64,000 nt of DNA from VGJV01 sp964646415 (GCA_964646415.1 CAZYEL010000004.1:4579-68578), one strand, 5' to 3'; numbered from the stretch's first letter, positions 25,084 to 33,267 are shown. The notes: a model not told the origin generated them from the letters alone. A program made the numbers and translations.

Positions 25084-25112
25084 AGTGTAGCGCAACCAAA
25101 ATTAAAAGTAAA
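25084..25112 (-). promoter_or_regulatory. Promoter of the Met leader
   Basis: On the minus strand TTTACT (25112-25107) and TACACT (25089-25084) are separated by 17 nt. The predicted transcript would start about 6 nt before the leader-peptide ATG. Confidence 0.55.
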
Positions 25113-25128
25113 TCTCACCTGCCACACT

Positions 25129-25166
25129 ACAACATTCTCACATTCTCGAGAATGTGAGAATGTTGT
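25129..25166. repeat. 38-bp perfect palindrome
   Basis: Positions 25129-25147 are the exact reverse complement of 25148-25166, centred on ctcgag. It begins 10 bp after the stop of the B3/B4-domain gene and has no T-run. Each arm itself contains a near-repeat (attctcac attctc). It could be an mRNA-stabilising hairpin or a protein-binding site. Confidence 0.8.
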
Positions 25167-25175
25167 GCGGAAGGT

Positions 25176-25883
25176 TTAGACTGCCATCTCCGGATTTTCC
25201 TTTTCGAGCACCTCGTACGCACATTGTCCGCCGCAATACTGCTCCACCAGTTCTTTTAACTCCTTCGCCGCCGCATCAACCTCCCCTCTTCCCACCGGCG
25301 GGAGCCCTTCAATCACGAGCACCGCGTTTTTCGTGGATTCGGTGAGTTTCGTCCGCGCGGCTTCACGCCAATTCCACCGGCGGCAGAGCGCACCGACCTC
25401 GTCCTTGTAAATCACCTCGCCCGCATGCGGCGTGCGCGGCTCCTTGTCGCCCAAAAGCAGCGCGGGCGGCTCATTCGCTCCTGCGAAGGTGAGCACCACG
25501 TCGCCCCTCATGGCATTGATATCCTCCCCACCCACGGGCAGCATGTGCTTCAGGGAAATAAAGTTGTAAACATCCACCAGATTGTTGATGTGCCGCAGGT
25601 TCCCGCCGCCCAGCACAAGCCGGTATAAGTTCTCCACCGATGACTCATGCTCCTTCGGTTTTGCGCCGAATGCCGCGTATGCCTTTCGCCACACGTCAAT
25701 TTTCGGGTCTTGCGGCAGCGCTTCCGCCTGGTAACTCGCGCGAATTCGTTCCTCCTCGCCCCGCAACTTCCCCTCCACCTCCGCAAGCGCACCGCCGGCA
25801 TTATTCACCTCTTTCGCCACGACCACGCCGATGTGTAGTCCTTGAAATTTCTCAAAAACTTTATTACCTATGGATAGTTTCAT
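25176..25883 (-). CDS. B3/B4 tRNA-binding-domain protein (COG3382-like)
   Basis: This 235-aa protein resembles the stand-alone B3/B4 domain related to phenylalanyl-tRNA synthetase beta. Visible parts are SSVENLYRLVLGGGNLRHINNLVDVYNFISL, GGEDINAMRGDVVLTFAG and GEVIYKDEVGALCRRWNWREA, then TKNAVLVIEGLPP. Stand-alone members are thought to act as editing or tRNA-binding proteins, but their substrate is mostly unknown. It lies upstream of the Met leader on the same strand, and the palindrome at its 3' end separates it from that unit. Confidence 0.75.
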   Translation of the reverse strand: MKLSIGNKVFEKFQGLHIGVVVAKEVNNAGGALAEVEGKLRGEEERIRASYQAEALPQDPKIDVWRKAYAAFGAKPKEHESSVENLYRLVLGGGNLRHINNLVDVYNFISLKHMLPVGGEDINAMRGDVVLTFAGANEPPALLLGDKEPRTPHAGEVIYKDEVGALCRRWNWREAARTKLTESTKNAVLVIEGLPPVGRGEVDAAAKELKELVEQYCGGQCAYEVLEKENPEMAV

Positions 25884-25944
25884 ATAAAAGTTAGATGAGT
25901 TTACTTTAGTTAGATAAAGTCAACGAATATAATTCTTAATAATG

Positions 25945-26220
25945 CTACGCACGCGTTATAAAAATAGAGAGTGCCTTCCCAAAACTTTCCCCATTAAAAT
26001 ATATCTCTTCCACCACATGACTTATATACATCCCCAACCCTATGGAAAGAATTGTTGAATTCCCCATAAACAACCCGAGTAACACCGAAAACACAGCAGT
26101 CACGCTATGGTGAATCTGCCATCCGAAAATCATAAGCGGTCTGCCGGAGAAACCGTTGTACCAAAGAAAGAACAGGAACGTGGCGACTGCCGTAGTTACT
26201 ATTATGGAGAGAACCTGCAT
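25945..26220 (-). CDS. Small hydrophobic membrane protein
   Basis: This 91-aa protein has two to three membrane segments: SIIVTTAVATFLFFLWY, HHSVTAVFSVLLGLFM and STILSIGLGMYISHVV. It carries a conserved-looking GWQIHH before the second segment and HVVEEIYF after the third. It starts 17 bp after the DoxX-NUDIX gene and probably shares its transcript. I recognise no family. Confidence 0.55.
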   Translation of the reverse strand: MQVLSIIVTTAVATFLFFLWYNGFSGRPLMIFGWQIHHSVTAVFSVLLGLFMGNSTILSIGLGMYISHVVEEIYFNGESFGKALSIFITRA

Positions 26221-26236
26221 TGGAGCGTGTGCTAGT

Positions 26237-27100
26237 TTACAGCTTTCCTTCCTTAACCAACTCCACGGCTGACTTTCCCTTCTGTACCTTCAAAACGGCT
26301 TCGGGCAAATCACGGAGCGCATCTTTGATTCTCTCTACTTGCTTAGGGGTAGTGTTCTTTGGAATATCGTTCACCGCAAAATATCCGAACTTATCCATCT
26401 CATTGCTTATCGCGATCTCCCCGCCAACTATTTTGCAAATGAAGGAGAACTGAACGGCATTATCTTCCGGCTTGCCGTACACTCCCGCGAACTTCACTAC
26501 TTCGACATCCAGCCCGGTTTCTTCCTTCGCTTCCCTCTTCACGCAGTCCCACGGCGCTTCTCCCTGTTCCATCCCGCCGCCCGGCAGATTCCACAAATCA
26601 TAATCCCGCCGATGGCAGAGCAAGACTTTTTTGTTTTCGTCGAGAATTATCCCGAACGCAGCGACTTCAAATTGAGCTCTCACGGTTCTATTCTTAAGGA
26701 GCCGTGCGAGCGAATACTTGCCGGAACCGAATGCCACGAGCGCAAGCGCGGAGGAGAAGAGCACGAATACATACTCATACCCGCCGTTCGCGAGACTGAA
26801 GCCGTTCGCCGCATGCACTTTCCAAAACGCCACAAACATGATGACCGCGAGAATTATTCCCGCGTACCGCACGAAAATCCCAAGAATCATCGCGATGCCC
26901 CCAAGAAACTCCGCGTACGCCACCACGTATGCAAGCCACGCAGGAAACCCCATTGACGCGAAACCAGTCACCACCATATTCATATCGCCGAGCTTCAGCC
27001 ACCCGGCGTGCATGAATACCGCGCCCAGCGCAATACGGACAAAGAAAACTCCCAAATCGGGATTATGCAAACGATGCAACGCCCCGTGAACAGTGTTCAT
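26237..27100 (-). CDS. DoxX-like membrane domain fused to a NUDIX hydrolase
   Basis: This 287-aa protein combines two domains. Residues 1-135 form a four-helix DoxX/SURF4-like membrane domain (FVRIALGAVFMHAGWLKLG, then YVVAYAEFLGGIAMILGIF). Residues 141-270 form a complete NUDIX domain. Its Nudix box GGGMEQGEAPWDCVKREAKE continues with ETGL and contains the REAKEE metal-binding signature at about 189-194. NUDIX enzymes hydrolyse nucleoside diphosphates linked to another group. The fusion is in one uninterrupted frame, with a short linker (SLARLLKNRTV), and places the enzyme at the inner membrane face. I know of no described DoxX-NUDIX enzyme. Confidence 0.82.
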   Translation of the reverse strand: MNTVHGALHRLHNPDLGVFFVRIALGAVFMHAGWLKLGDMNMVVTGFASMGFPAWLAYVVAYAEFLGGIAMILGIFVRYAGIILAVIMFVAFWKVHAANGFSLANGGYEYVFVLFSSALALVAFGSGKYSLARLLKNRTVRAQFEVAAFGIILDENKKVLLCHRRDYDLWNLPGGGMEQGEAPWDCVKREAKEETGLDVEVVKFAGVYGKPEDNAVQFSFICKIVGGEIAISNEMDKFGYFAVNDIPKNTTPKQVERIKDALRDLPEAVLKVQKGKSAVELVKEGKL

Positions 27101-27131
27101 GTGGACCCAATAATTATTTTTTGCGCCCCCG

Positions 27132-28175
27132 TTATTTTACCATGCCCCCTTTTCTGCCGGAAACTTTCCCTCCGGACTTTCTCTGCGCGGGAATAAACGT
27201 TCCCTCAAACGCCCATTTCGTGCATTGCTTAACCTCCTGTTGTGTCATAATGCCCTCCGCGAGGAGAAATTCCTCTTCCTTCACCACGCTCGTGCGATAC
27301 ATCTCGGGTCCGTCGGTATTGATGGTTATGCGCACGCCGTTATCAAGGAACGTGCGGATAATCGCGCGCAATTCGTCCACGCTTTTCAAAATGTTGTTGC
27401 GCAGGTTTGAAGTGGGGCACAATTCGAGAATGATTCCCTGCTTCGCGATTTCTTTGAGGAGCTTCTTGTCGCGCGCCGCCGCAAGCCCGTGCCCGATGCG
27501 CTGGGGCCGGATTTTTTGCACCACGTATCTTAGCTCTTCAAGGTCACCGGTTTCCCCCGCGTGCACGGTAAGTCCCAATCCCGCTTTGCGTGCCCGCAAA
27601 AAAAGCGGCGCATGCGCCGCCATGGAAAACGTGCGGTGGTCGGGTCCCGCGACATCAACCCCCACGATGCCGTCGTCGTGATAGCGAATCGCCTTCTCGA
27701 GCGTAATCGCATTCTGGGCGGGAGTAAACGTCCGGTCGAGGCACACGATAAGCCCGGCGCTTACCTGGGGATACTCCACCATCGCGCGCCGCATCCCCCA
27801 GAGCGCGGCAAGAATGATGAAATCAAGGTCACGCTCCCCCGTGCGGTTCCGCTTCATCGGGCTGAACCGCAACTCCTGGAGCACCAGGTTGCACTTGCGA
27901 TAGCCGCCGCCGATCACCGAATGCACCGCCTCCTCCATCGCTTCGGGAGACGACTGGATAAGTTCGGTGAGGTGATAGTACTTCTTGTCCATCTCCTCCA
28001 CGCCCCTATTTTTTTCGCTCGAGGACATCGTAATCATCTCCTCGAAATCCCAGTAGTCCTTCACGGGGAGGCGTATCCCCTGCCGGTGCGCAATCGTCCA
28101 CATGATGACGGGGTCCACCGCCGCACCAAGATGGGTGTGAAGCTCCGCACGCGGCGTCATGGTTCGTTGCGTCAT
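27132..28175 (-). CDS. Adenosine deaminase-family protein
   Basis: This 347-aa protein has the metal motif ELHTHLGA near the N-terminus, LTVHAGETGDL, RIGHGLAA, LELCPTSNL and INTDGPEM. These are the successive zinc and substrate motifs of adenosine/AMP deaminases (HxH, HAGE, GHG, SN, TDD). The last motif has Gly where the family usually has a second Asp (TDG rather than TDD), so substrate binding may differ. Two Met starts are possible, at 28175 and 28160. It would convert adenosine to inosine in purine salvage and could use the adenosine released by the SAM-hydrolase-family enzyme nearby. Confidence 0.82.
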   Translation of the reverse strand: MTQRTMTPRAELHTHLGAAVDPVIMWTIAHRQGIRLPVKDYWDFEEMITMSSSEKNRGVEEMDKKYYHLTELIQSSPEAMEEAVHSVIGGGYRKCNLVLQELRFSPMKRNRTGERDLDFIILAALWGMRRAMVEYPQVSAGLIVCLDRTFTPAQNAITLEKAIRYHDDGIVGVDVAGPDHRTFSMAAHAPLFLRARKAGLGLTVHAGETGDLEELRYVVQKIRPQRIGHGLAAARDKKLLKEIAKQGIILELCPTSNLRNNILKSVDELRAIIRTFLDNGVRITINTDGPEMYRTSVVKEEEFLLAEGIMTQQEVKQCTKWAFEGTFIPAQRKSGGKVSGRKGGMVK

Positions 28176-28260
28176 AGGTCTTATATTGGGAGCAATTATA
28201 GACGATACGCGCGGGGCCGCAAGAACGTGCTCTGTGCAAATAATCGCCAGCCCTTCCCAT

Positions 28261-28917
28261 CTAGCTTATCTGCTTTTTGTGCAAATCCGAAAACAAAGAA
28301 ACGGTTCTGCTGAAGTCCTTTTCGGCGACTATGAAAATCAATTCGGTGTACGTTGAAACTATTTCGGCAATGTTAATGCGGGCACGGGCGATTACCGAGA
28401 CAAGAGAAAACAAGGTATTGGGTATGGTGAAATGTTTCGGGTCGAATGAAATCCCGACGGCGGCAAGATTGTGCGCGACAAATTTCGGCTTTACGCCGAA
28501 ATGTTTCAATACTTTGTTCGCCATGCCGGATGAGCACACCACGCTCAATTCGGTGGTGCTTACGGTCGTGGTGAAAAAGTCCTCGCGGGCGATGGATATT
28601 TTTTTATGAAAGGATTCAAGCTTGTCGATTGACATGTTCGCATTTTCATAGATTATTTCCGAAAGCGGGAGCTTGGTAGTGATGTTTGTTATGGCGACTT
28701 CTTGTATGAGCGGTTTTTCTTTTTTGAACTCCTTCCGGAGACGCGAAAGAGAAACCACCAAGCCGTTCACGGTTACTTGTTTTTTGGCGAGCGCCTCCAC
28801 GGCGGGACGTATGCGGGACGCATAGCCGCTCATGTTCATATAGCCGTTGGTAAGCGCGATATAGGCCTCTATTTCCCCCATCACAATATCCCGCACAATC
28901 GGTTGTATTTTTATCAT
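28261..28917 (-). CDS. Putative regulator with a C-terminal ACT-like domain
   Basis: This 218-aa protein has an N-terminal helical part (residues 1-65) with VRPAVEAL-type helices and SLSRLRKEFKKE. The middle is beta-rich. The C-terminal segment FSLVSVIARARINIAEIVSTYTELIFIV, then EKDFSRTVSLFSDL, has the strand-helix-strand pattern of an ACT domain as found in aspartate kinases. ACT domains bind amino acids, so an amino-acid-responsive regulator is plausible. No enzyme domain is visible. A TTGCAC/TAGAAT promoter directly precedes the ATG. Confidence 0.5.
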   Translation of the reverse strand: MIKIQPIVRDIVMGEIEAYIALTNGYMNMSGYASRIRPAVEALAKKQVTVNGLVVSLSRLRKEFKKEKPLIQEVAITNITTKLPLSEIIYENANMSIDKLESFHKKISIAREDFFTTTVSTTELSVVCSSGMANKVLKHFGVKPKFVAHNLAAVGISFDPKHFTIPNTLFSLVSVIARARINIAEIVSTYTELIFIVAEKDFSRTVSLFSDLHKKQIS

Positions 28918-28924
28918 ATTCGGT

Positions 28925-28952
28925 ATTCTAACAAATATTACAAAAAGTGCAA
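28925..28952 (-). promoter_or_regulatory. Promoter of the ACT-like gene, leaderless
   Basis: On the minus strand TTGCAC (28952-28947) and TAGAAT (28930-28925) are 16 nt apart. Seven nt separate the -10 hexamer from the ATG at 28917. Confidence 0.55.
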
Positions 28953-29054
28953 TCCTTGTTGTAAATGTTGAAAAACTTAACTTCTTAAAACGGAACTGCT
29001 AGGTTTGAGGCACGTTGCGAACACTCGCAACCGTAACCAGTCCCTTTAAAACAA

Positions 29055-29975
29055 ATGAACACTCCAAGTATCGGGTCGGTCGGCCTCACGGTCGACGCCG
29101 GCAACAAGCGCGTAAAAGTCTTGCGCACGGAAGTCTTTACTTCGATAGAAGAGGCGAAAGCCGCTTTGATTGAAGGCGTCGCCGGAAGCTGCGACGCAAA
29201 AAGACTTCTCTCGGGGAAAACCGCGCGCTTCACCGCGCGGGTAATCGGAAGTAATCTGGGCACCATTACCCCATTCCCTCTCCCCGGCGGCATAGCCGTC
29301 CAAGAAGAAGCGCGCATTCGTACCGCTTCGGGTCTGGACGTGGTCTACGTGGGCGGCAACGCACGCGAACGACTGAACGCACAGGGCTTAGCCGAAGAAC
29401 AACAGCTCTCGGCGGAAGCCACGCGCTGGCATCCGCAATCGGCGGCGGCCTTCACTCATCCGGAAGAGGCGACTTTCGAGCGGCTCACCTCCTCCGTATC
29501 AGACGCCGACGTGGCGGAACTGGTTGCAATGTACCACCTCTGCTTTACCTCATACCTCGTCCCCCTTGATGAGGCACTCGTACGGGGTGCGGCGGCGAAT
29601 TCAATCTTCTTCGTTGCGCGCAACGGGGATGGCCGCATCATTGCTTCGGCAATCGGCGAATCCCTCCGGGTCGGGCCGCTCACGCTGCTTGAAGTTTCGG
29701 AAGAAGCTGCGCACCCGAAGTTGAGAATCAGGGGCGCAGCCTCCGGGTGCGCCAGGATGGTAATCGCCGAAGGGAGACAGTCCCTTGAACCTCCCGTAGT
29801 GGCATTCTGGGAGGCGAGAATGTGGCGGAACATTCTCGGCATGGGGCAGGCCGTTGGCCTAACCAAACTGGGCGGCGTTCTCCACCAGCACTGCACAATC
29901 GCTTCCCCCCCGGAGTTCACAAGTCTGTCGAACAAAGGCGAGTTTGGCAGTCTCGCGGTGTTTTATGCGCCGTAG
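29055..29975 (+). CDS. GNAT-family acetyltransferase-like protein
   Basis: This 306-aa protein is mostly unrecognised in its N-terminal 130 residues. The C-terminal half resembles beta-lysine N-acetyltransferases (AblB-like). DADVAELVAMYHLCFTSYLVP is followed by SIFFVARNGDGRIIASAIGE, a region corresponding to the acetyl-CoA site (EVSEEAAHPKLRIRGAASGC) and an end with GGVLHQHCTIA. The match is by pattern only. It is a single-gene unit ending in a strong hairpin at 29988-30022. Confidence 0.45.
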   Translation: MNTPSIGSVGLTVDAGNKRVKVLRTEVFTSIEEAKAALIEGVAGSCDAKRLLSGKTARFTARVIGSNLGTITPFPLPGGIAVQEEARIRTASGLDVVYVGGNARERLNAQGLAEEQQLSAEATRWHPQSAAAFTHPEEATFERLTSSVSDADVAELVAMYHLCFTSYLVPLDEALVRGAAANSIFFVARNGDGRIIASAIGESLRVGPLTLLEVSEEAAHPKLRIRGAASGCARMVIAEGRQSLEPPVVAFWEARMWRNILGMGQAVGLTKLGGVLHQHCTIASPPEFTSLSNKGEFGSLAVFYAP

Positions 29976-29987
29976 TCAATGATTTGA

Positions 29988-30022
29988 TGGAGTCGGCCGG
30001 GTACCAACTCGTGCCGACTCCA
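29988..30022 (+). terminator. Hairpin after the GNAT-like gene
   Basis: A perfect 10-bp stem (tggagtcggc / gccgactcca) follows the stop codon by 13 bp. No T-run follows, so it may act as an RNA 3'-end hairpin rather than a standard terminator. Confidence 0.45.
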
Positions 30023-30053
30023 CAATCAAAAACCATGAAATATAATTAAAACA

Positions 30054-30764
30054 ATGACGATAGGCTCAATAAGAAAATATGCAAATTCGGTAAGAGAGGT
30101 CCTTGCGGGATATAAAGACATGGGCGCGGTCATTCCGGCGCATTTTTTGAAAACGTCTCCGTATATTTTTGATTTCAGCGGGAAGAATAAAAAGCTCACG
30201 GCGCTTGATTTGAATAACGCCGAAGAATTTATCGGCTACATAACCGCCACGCTCAAAAACAACCGATGCATTTTCGGCGTTGGAGGGTATGGCGAAAAGA
30301 GAATCATCTACCGTCGCAGCAATTTGTTCGAAAGCGACGCGGAGCCCCGTTCGATACACTTGGGAGTTGATGTGTGGATGCCCGCAAAAACCCCCGTGTA
30401 TTCCCCGCTGCCGGGGGTGCTCCATAGTTTCAAAGACAATAATAATTTCGGCGACTACGGTCCGACGATTATTCTCCGGCATTCCCTGCGGGGAATCACG
30501 TTTTTCACTCTCTATGGACATTTGAGCAGGCTCTCACTAAAAAATCTCAAAGAGGGAATGAAAATAAAAAAAGGGCATCGGATAGCGGCTCTGGGAAACT
30601 ATAACGAAAACGGCCAATGGCCGCCGCATCTGCATTTTCAATTGATTTCCGATTTGCTCGGCAAAAAAGGAGATTTCCCGGGGGTAGCGAGCGTGTCCGA
30701 AAAAAAATACTATTTAACCCTTTGCCCGGACCCCGATGTAATTCTAAGGGTCAATAAGGTATAG
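30054..30764 (+). CDS. M23-family metallopeptidase domain protein, no signal peptide
   Basis: This 236-aa protein has the LytM/M23 zinc site: HLGVDVWMPAKTPVYSP supplies the first His and Asp, TLYGHLSRLS follows, and PPHLHFQL supplies the HxH ligands. M23 enzymes usually cut peptidoglycan cross-bridges outside the cell, but this one has no signal peptide or membrane anchor and a 100-residue N-terminal extension. The extension (RKYANSVREVLAGYKDMG) is unrecognised. A perfect TATAAT ends 7 nt before the ATG at 30054. The gene is AT-richer than the one that follows. Confidence 0.78.
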   Translation: MTIGSIRKYANSVREVLAGYKDMGAVIPAHFLKTSPYIFDFSGKNKKLTALDLNNAEEFIGYITATLKNNRCIFGVGGYGEKRIIYRRSNLFESDAEPRSIHLGVDVWMPAKTPVYSPLPGVLHSFKDNNNFGDYGPTIILRHSLRGITFFTLYGHLSRLSLKNLKEGMKIKKGHRIAALGNYNENGQWPPHLHFQLISDLLGKKGDFPGVASVSEKKYYLTLCPDPDVILRVNKV

Positions 30765-30771
30765 TGTCCGC

Positions 30772-31506
30772 ATGTTTCGCAAACGCACACAACCCGCAAA
30801 AGCCCCCGCGCAGGGGCCGGTGGAGCCCCGTTTCCCCATGCGCATCAACAAATACCTTGCCTGGAAAAATTACGGTACGCGGCGCGAGGGAGATTCCCTC
30901 GTCCAAGAAGGGCGAGTCCTCCTGAACGGCAGACGCGCAGAGCTCGGGGACAAAGTGTATGAAAAGGATAACGTGGAAGTGCGCTTCCACCCGAAAAAGT
31001 ACCGCTACGTCGCCTGGAACAAACCGCGCAGCACGTTCAGCTCTTCGATGGAAGAAGAGGGTGATGAGCAGTCCCCCATCCCGGGGCTCTTCCCGGTGGG
31101 GCAGCTCGACAAGTATTCGCGCGGGCTTGTGATTTTAACCGACGACGGCCGGATTACCGCGCGGCTTCTGAACACCTCCTATGCGGCGGAAAAGGAGTAT
31201 GTCGTCACGACCAAAGAAACAATCTCGCCGAGCTTCAAGAAAAGAATGGAGCAGGGCGTGAATATCGAAGGATACATGACGCAGCCCTGCCGCGTGGAAT
31301 TGCTTGAGGGGAACCGGTTTTCAATCGTGCTCACCGAAGACAAGAAGCATCAACTGCGGCGGATGTGCGCCGCGCTCGACCACACGACCGACACCATTGA
31401 GCGCCGCCGCATCGCAAACATTGAGCTCTCCGGCATTCCCTCGGGCGAGCACCGCGCAATCGAAGGAACAGAACTTGAAACTTTCCTCAAAGCGCTGGGG
31501 ATGTAG
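30772..31506 (+). CDS. RsuA/RluB-family pseudouridine synthase
   Basis: This 244-aa protein has an N-terminal S4 RNA-binding domain (MRINKYLAWKNYGTRREGDSL) and the synthase domain with VGQLDKYSRGLVILTDDG, whose Asp is the catalytic residue. EKEYVVTT and KKHQLRRMCAAL follow. Family members modify a single uridine in 16S or 23S rRNA or in tRNA. Which one cannot be told. A TATAGT hexamer ends 6 nt before the ATG, suggesting its own leaderless transcript although the M23 gene ends only 7 bp upstream. Confidence 0.88.
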   Translation: MFRKRTQPAKAPAQGPVEPRFPMRINKYLAWKNYGTRREGDSLVQEGRVLLNGRRAELGDKVYEKDNVEVRFHPKKYRYVAWNKPRSTFSSSMEEEGDEQSPIPGLFPVGQLDKYSRGLVILTDDGRITARLLNTSYAAEKEYVVTTKETISPSFKKRMEQGVNIEGYMTQPCRVELLEGNRFSIVLTEDKKHQLRRMCAALDHTTDTIERRRIANIELSGIPSGEHRAIEGTELETFLKALGM

Positions 31507-31527
31507 GAAAATTTCTTTGTGCGGAAA

Positions 31528-31838
31528 CTAGCGGGTCGCACTCGCCACCTCCGCATCAACCATCAGCACATATGAGGGCGTTGTAGCAAACGGTTTGTGC
31601 TTCACTCCTTTCGGAACCGTATACCCCTCGCCCTCTTGAAGCTCAATATTCCCCTTCTCTGTCCATATGGTAATCGCACCGCGATATACCAAAAGAATTC
31701 GTCGTACTCGTGCGAATGCTCGTGGTATTCGCCGTGGAACATTGCAATCCATAACACCTTGTCGTCGAAGGCGTCTAATGCCACGGGAGTCCACGGCTTC
31801 GTGATGGTTTTTATTACGGACTCGAGGTTGAATTTCAT
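31528..31838 (-). pseudogene. Cupin-domain protein with a frameshift
   Basis: The first part (from the ATG at 31838) reads MKFNLESVIKTITKPW and reaches the cupin metal motif HGEYHEHSHEYDEFF. The rest of the cupin barrel, LVYRGAITIWTEKG and GEGYTVPKGVKHKPFA, continues in another frame. A single T missing in the run at about 31691-31694 explains the shift. Restored, the protein would have about 104 residues with a full two-His-box cupin fold. This may be a real mutation or a homopolymer sequencing error. It starts 56 bp after the PNPOx-like gene. Confidence 0.75.
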
Positions 31839-31893
31839 GTCGTAGTACTTATCTTCACTCTCACTTTCTACGTCATCATCATGGAATTCTCCA

Positions 31894-32361
31894 CTACGGC
31901 AATTGGATTTCGACTCTCTTATCAAGGTGAACTCCGTTGGATTCTTCGGAGTCGTTCATCCAAGCCTTCAAAGGCTTAGCTTTGTAAATCCTGCGCGGCG
32001 AATCGCCTGTAAATTGAGCGGCATCGCGTGGCGGCTTACTCTTGCGCGAGTAAAGGAGGCCAATCGCGTGACGCATTTCCGCCTCATCCTTTACTTCTTC
32101 GGCGCGCGCCTGGATATACACTCCTTCGCCGGTTCCTTCGGGAACCGTGGAGTCGTAAATCACAAGAAAGACTTCCGGGTGCGCGGCTATGTTCTTCGTA
32201 TGCTGCGTTGTTACGGGAGAAACCCAGTAGAACGTATAGTTTTTCTTGTCATACGCTGAATACACCGGACTGCTCCAAGGCTTACCGTCGGGCGTTACGC
32301 TCGCGATAGTGATATAGAGTATCTTCTCTATGATTTCCTTTGCTCGCTTCGTGAAGTCCAT
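31894..32361 (-). CDS. Pyridoxamine 5'-phosphate oxidase-like FMN-binding protein
   Basis: This 155-aa protein has the split-barrel pattern of PNPOx-like proteins: ASVTPDGKPWSSPVYSAYD, FYWVSPVTTQHTKNI, VFLVIYDSTVPEGTGEGVYIQARA. The family includes flavin reductases and many members of unknown role; the specific reaction is not deducible. It is the first gene of a short minus-strand unit with the broken cupin gene downstream. Confidence 0.78.
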   Translation of the reverse strand: MDFTKRAKEIIEKILYITIASVTPDGKPWSSPVYSAYDKKNYTFYWVSPVTTQHTKNIAAHPEVFLVIYDSTVPEGTGEGVYIQARAEEVKDEAEMRHAIGLLYSRKSKPPRDAAQFTGDSPRRIYKAKPLKAWMNDSEESNGVHLDKRVEIQLP

Positions 32362-32595
32362 ATCGTCAAATCAATTTAATTGGGCCGAAACTCATGTAAA
32401 TATGATACCTTATTTCTCCGCCAGCTTCTCTACGAAAACCCGAATCATATTTCCAATATTCCCGGCTAGCCCGACACGTACAGGGTGAAAGTTGTGGCAA
32501 TTGCTCCGTTTGAGTATACTGATGGACGGCAAAAACGCAGCAGTTCCTTGGCATATTGTTTCAAAGGTTGTCAAAGGCCGAAATTTACTTTTACT

Positions 32596-33264
32596 ATGAA
32601 AAAAATCATTGTATGCCTCGCCATTCTCATACTGGGAATTGGCATGCGGAGCGGGGCGGTGCACGCAGAAACGGTTGCGTTGGGCGCGAAGCCATTGAGC
32701 GCCGCGGAAATCGCCGTGATACAGGCGAAAATAAACTCGCTCAAAGCGGCGGCGGTGGAGCTTCAGGAACAGATAGCCGCGAGGCAGAGCTTGCAACACG
32801 CGCTCGACCTTGCAGCTGCGCTTGTAGTTCAAGTGAGGGGCAAGCTTACGTATTCGAGCGTGACGCCCCGCGAGAAAGCGGTGATGCGAGTGAATCTTAC
32901 GGGAATCTCCGGTCGCCTTCTTGTAATACGAGACTCCCTGAACACTCCTCCGTTAGAGAAGACGATTGCCGTTGCGCGTCCGTCGCCCAAAGCACCCATG
33001 CAACCGGTGGTGGCGGAGAAACCGAAAGAAGTGGAGCAACCGGAAAAGCCCGCGGTAGCCGCGGTAGTCCCGCCGAGTACGTCCGCCAAAGAGACCAAAG
33101 AAGCGGGGACGTCGGCGGAGAAGGAGGAACAAACCGCCTCGCTTGCGGAAAATTCCAAAGGCTGGTACCCGTTCGCCGCGGTGCTCGTCCTTGCCGGATT
33201 TGCCGCCTTCGTGTGGTGGCTCCGCAGAGAGAAGGAAGAAGTCCCCGTCCTGCCGCAGTCCTAA
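32596..33264 (+). CDS. Secreted, C-terminally membrane-anchored protein of unknown function
   Basis: This 222-aa protein has a signal peptide (MKKIIVCLAILILGIGM, cleavage near VHAET), a helical region of about 100 residues (ALSAAEIAVIQ-type, SLKAAAVELQEQIAARQS), then a Pro/Lys/Glu-rich linker. A membrane helix WYPFAAVLVLAGFAAFVWWL and a charged tail end it. The layout is that of a cell-surface protein with a disordered stalk. The ATG at 32596 is chosen for the signal peptide. No family is recognised. Confidence 0.65.
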   Translation: MKKIIVCLAILILGIGMRSGAVHAETVALGAKPLSAAEIAVIQAKINSLKAAAVELQEQIAARQSLQHALDLAAALVVQVRGKLTYSSVTPREKAVMRVNLTGISGRLLVIRDSLNTPPLEKTIAVARPSPKAPMQPVVAEKPKEVEQPEKPAVAAVVPPSTSAKETKEAGTSAEKEEQTASLAENSKGWYPFAAVLVLAGFAAFVWWLRREKEEVPVLPQS

Positions 33265-33267
33265 CTC

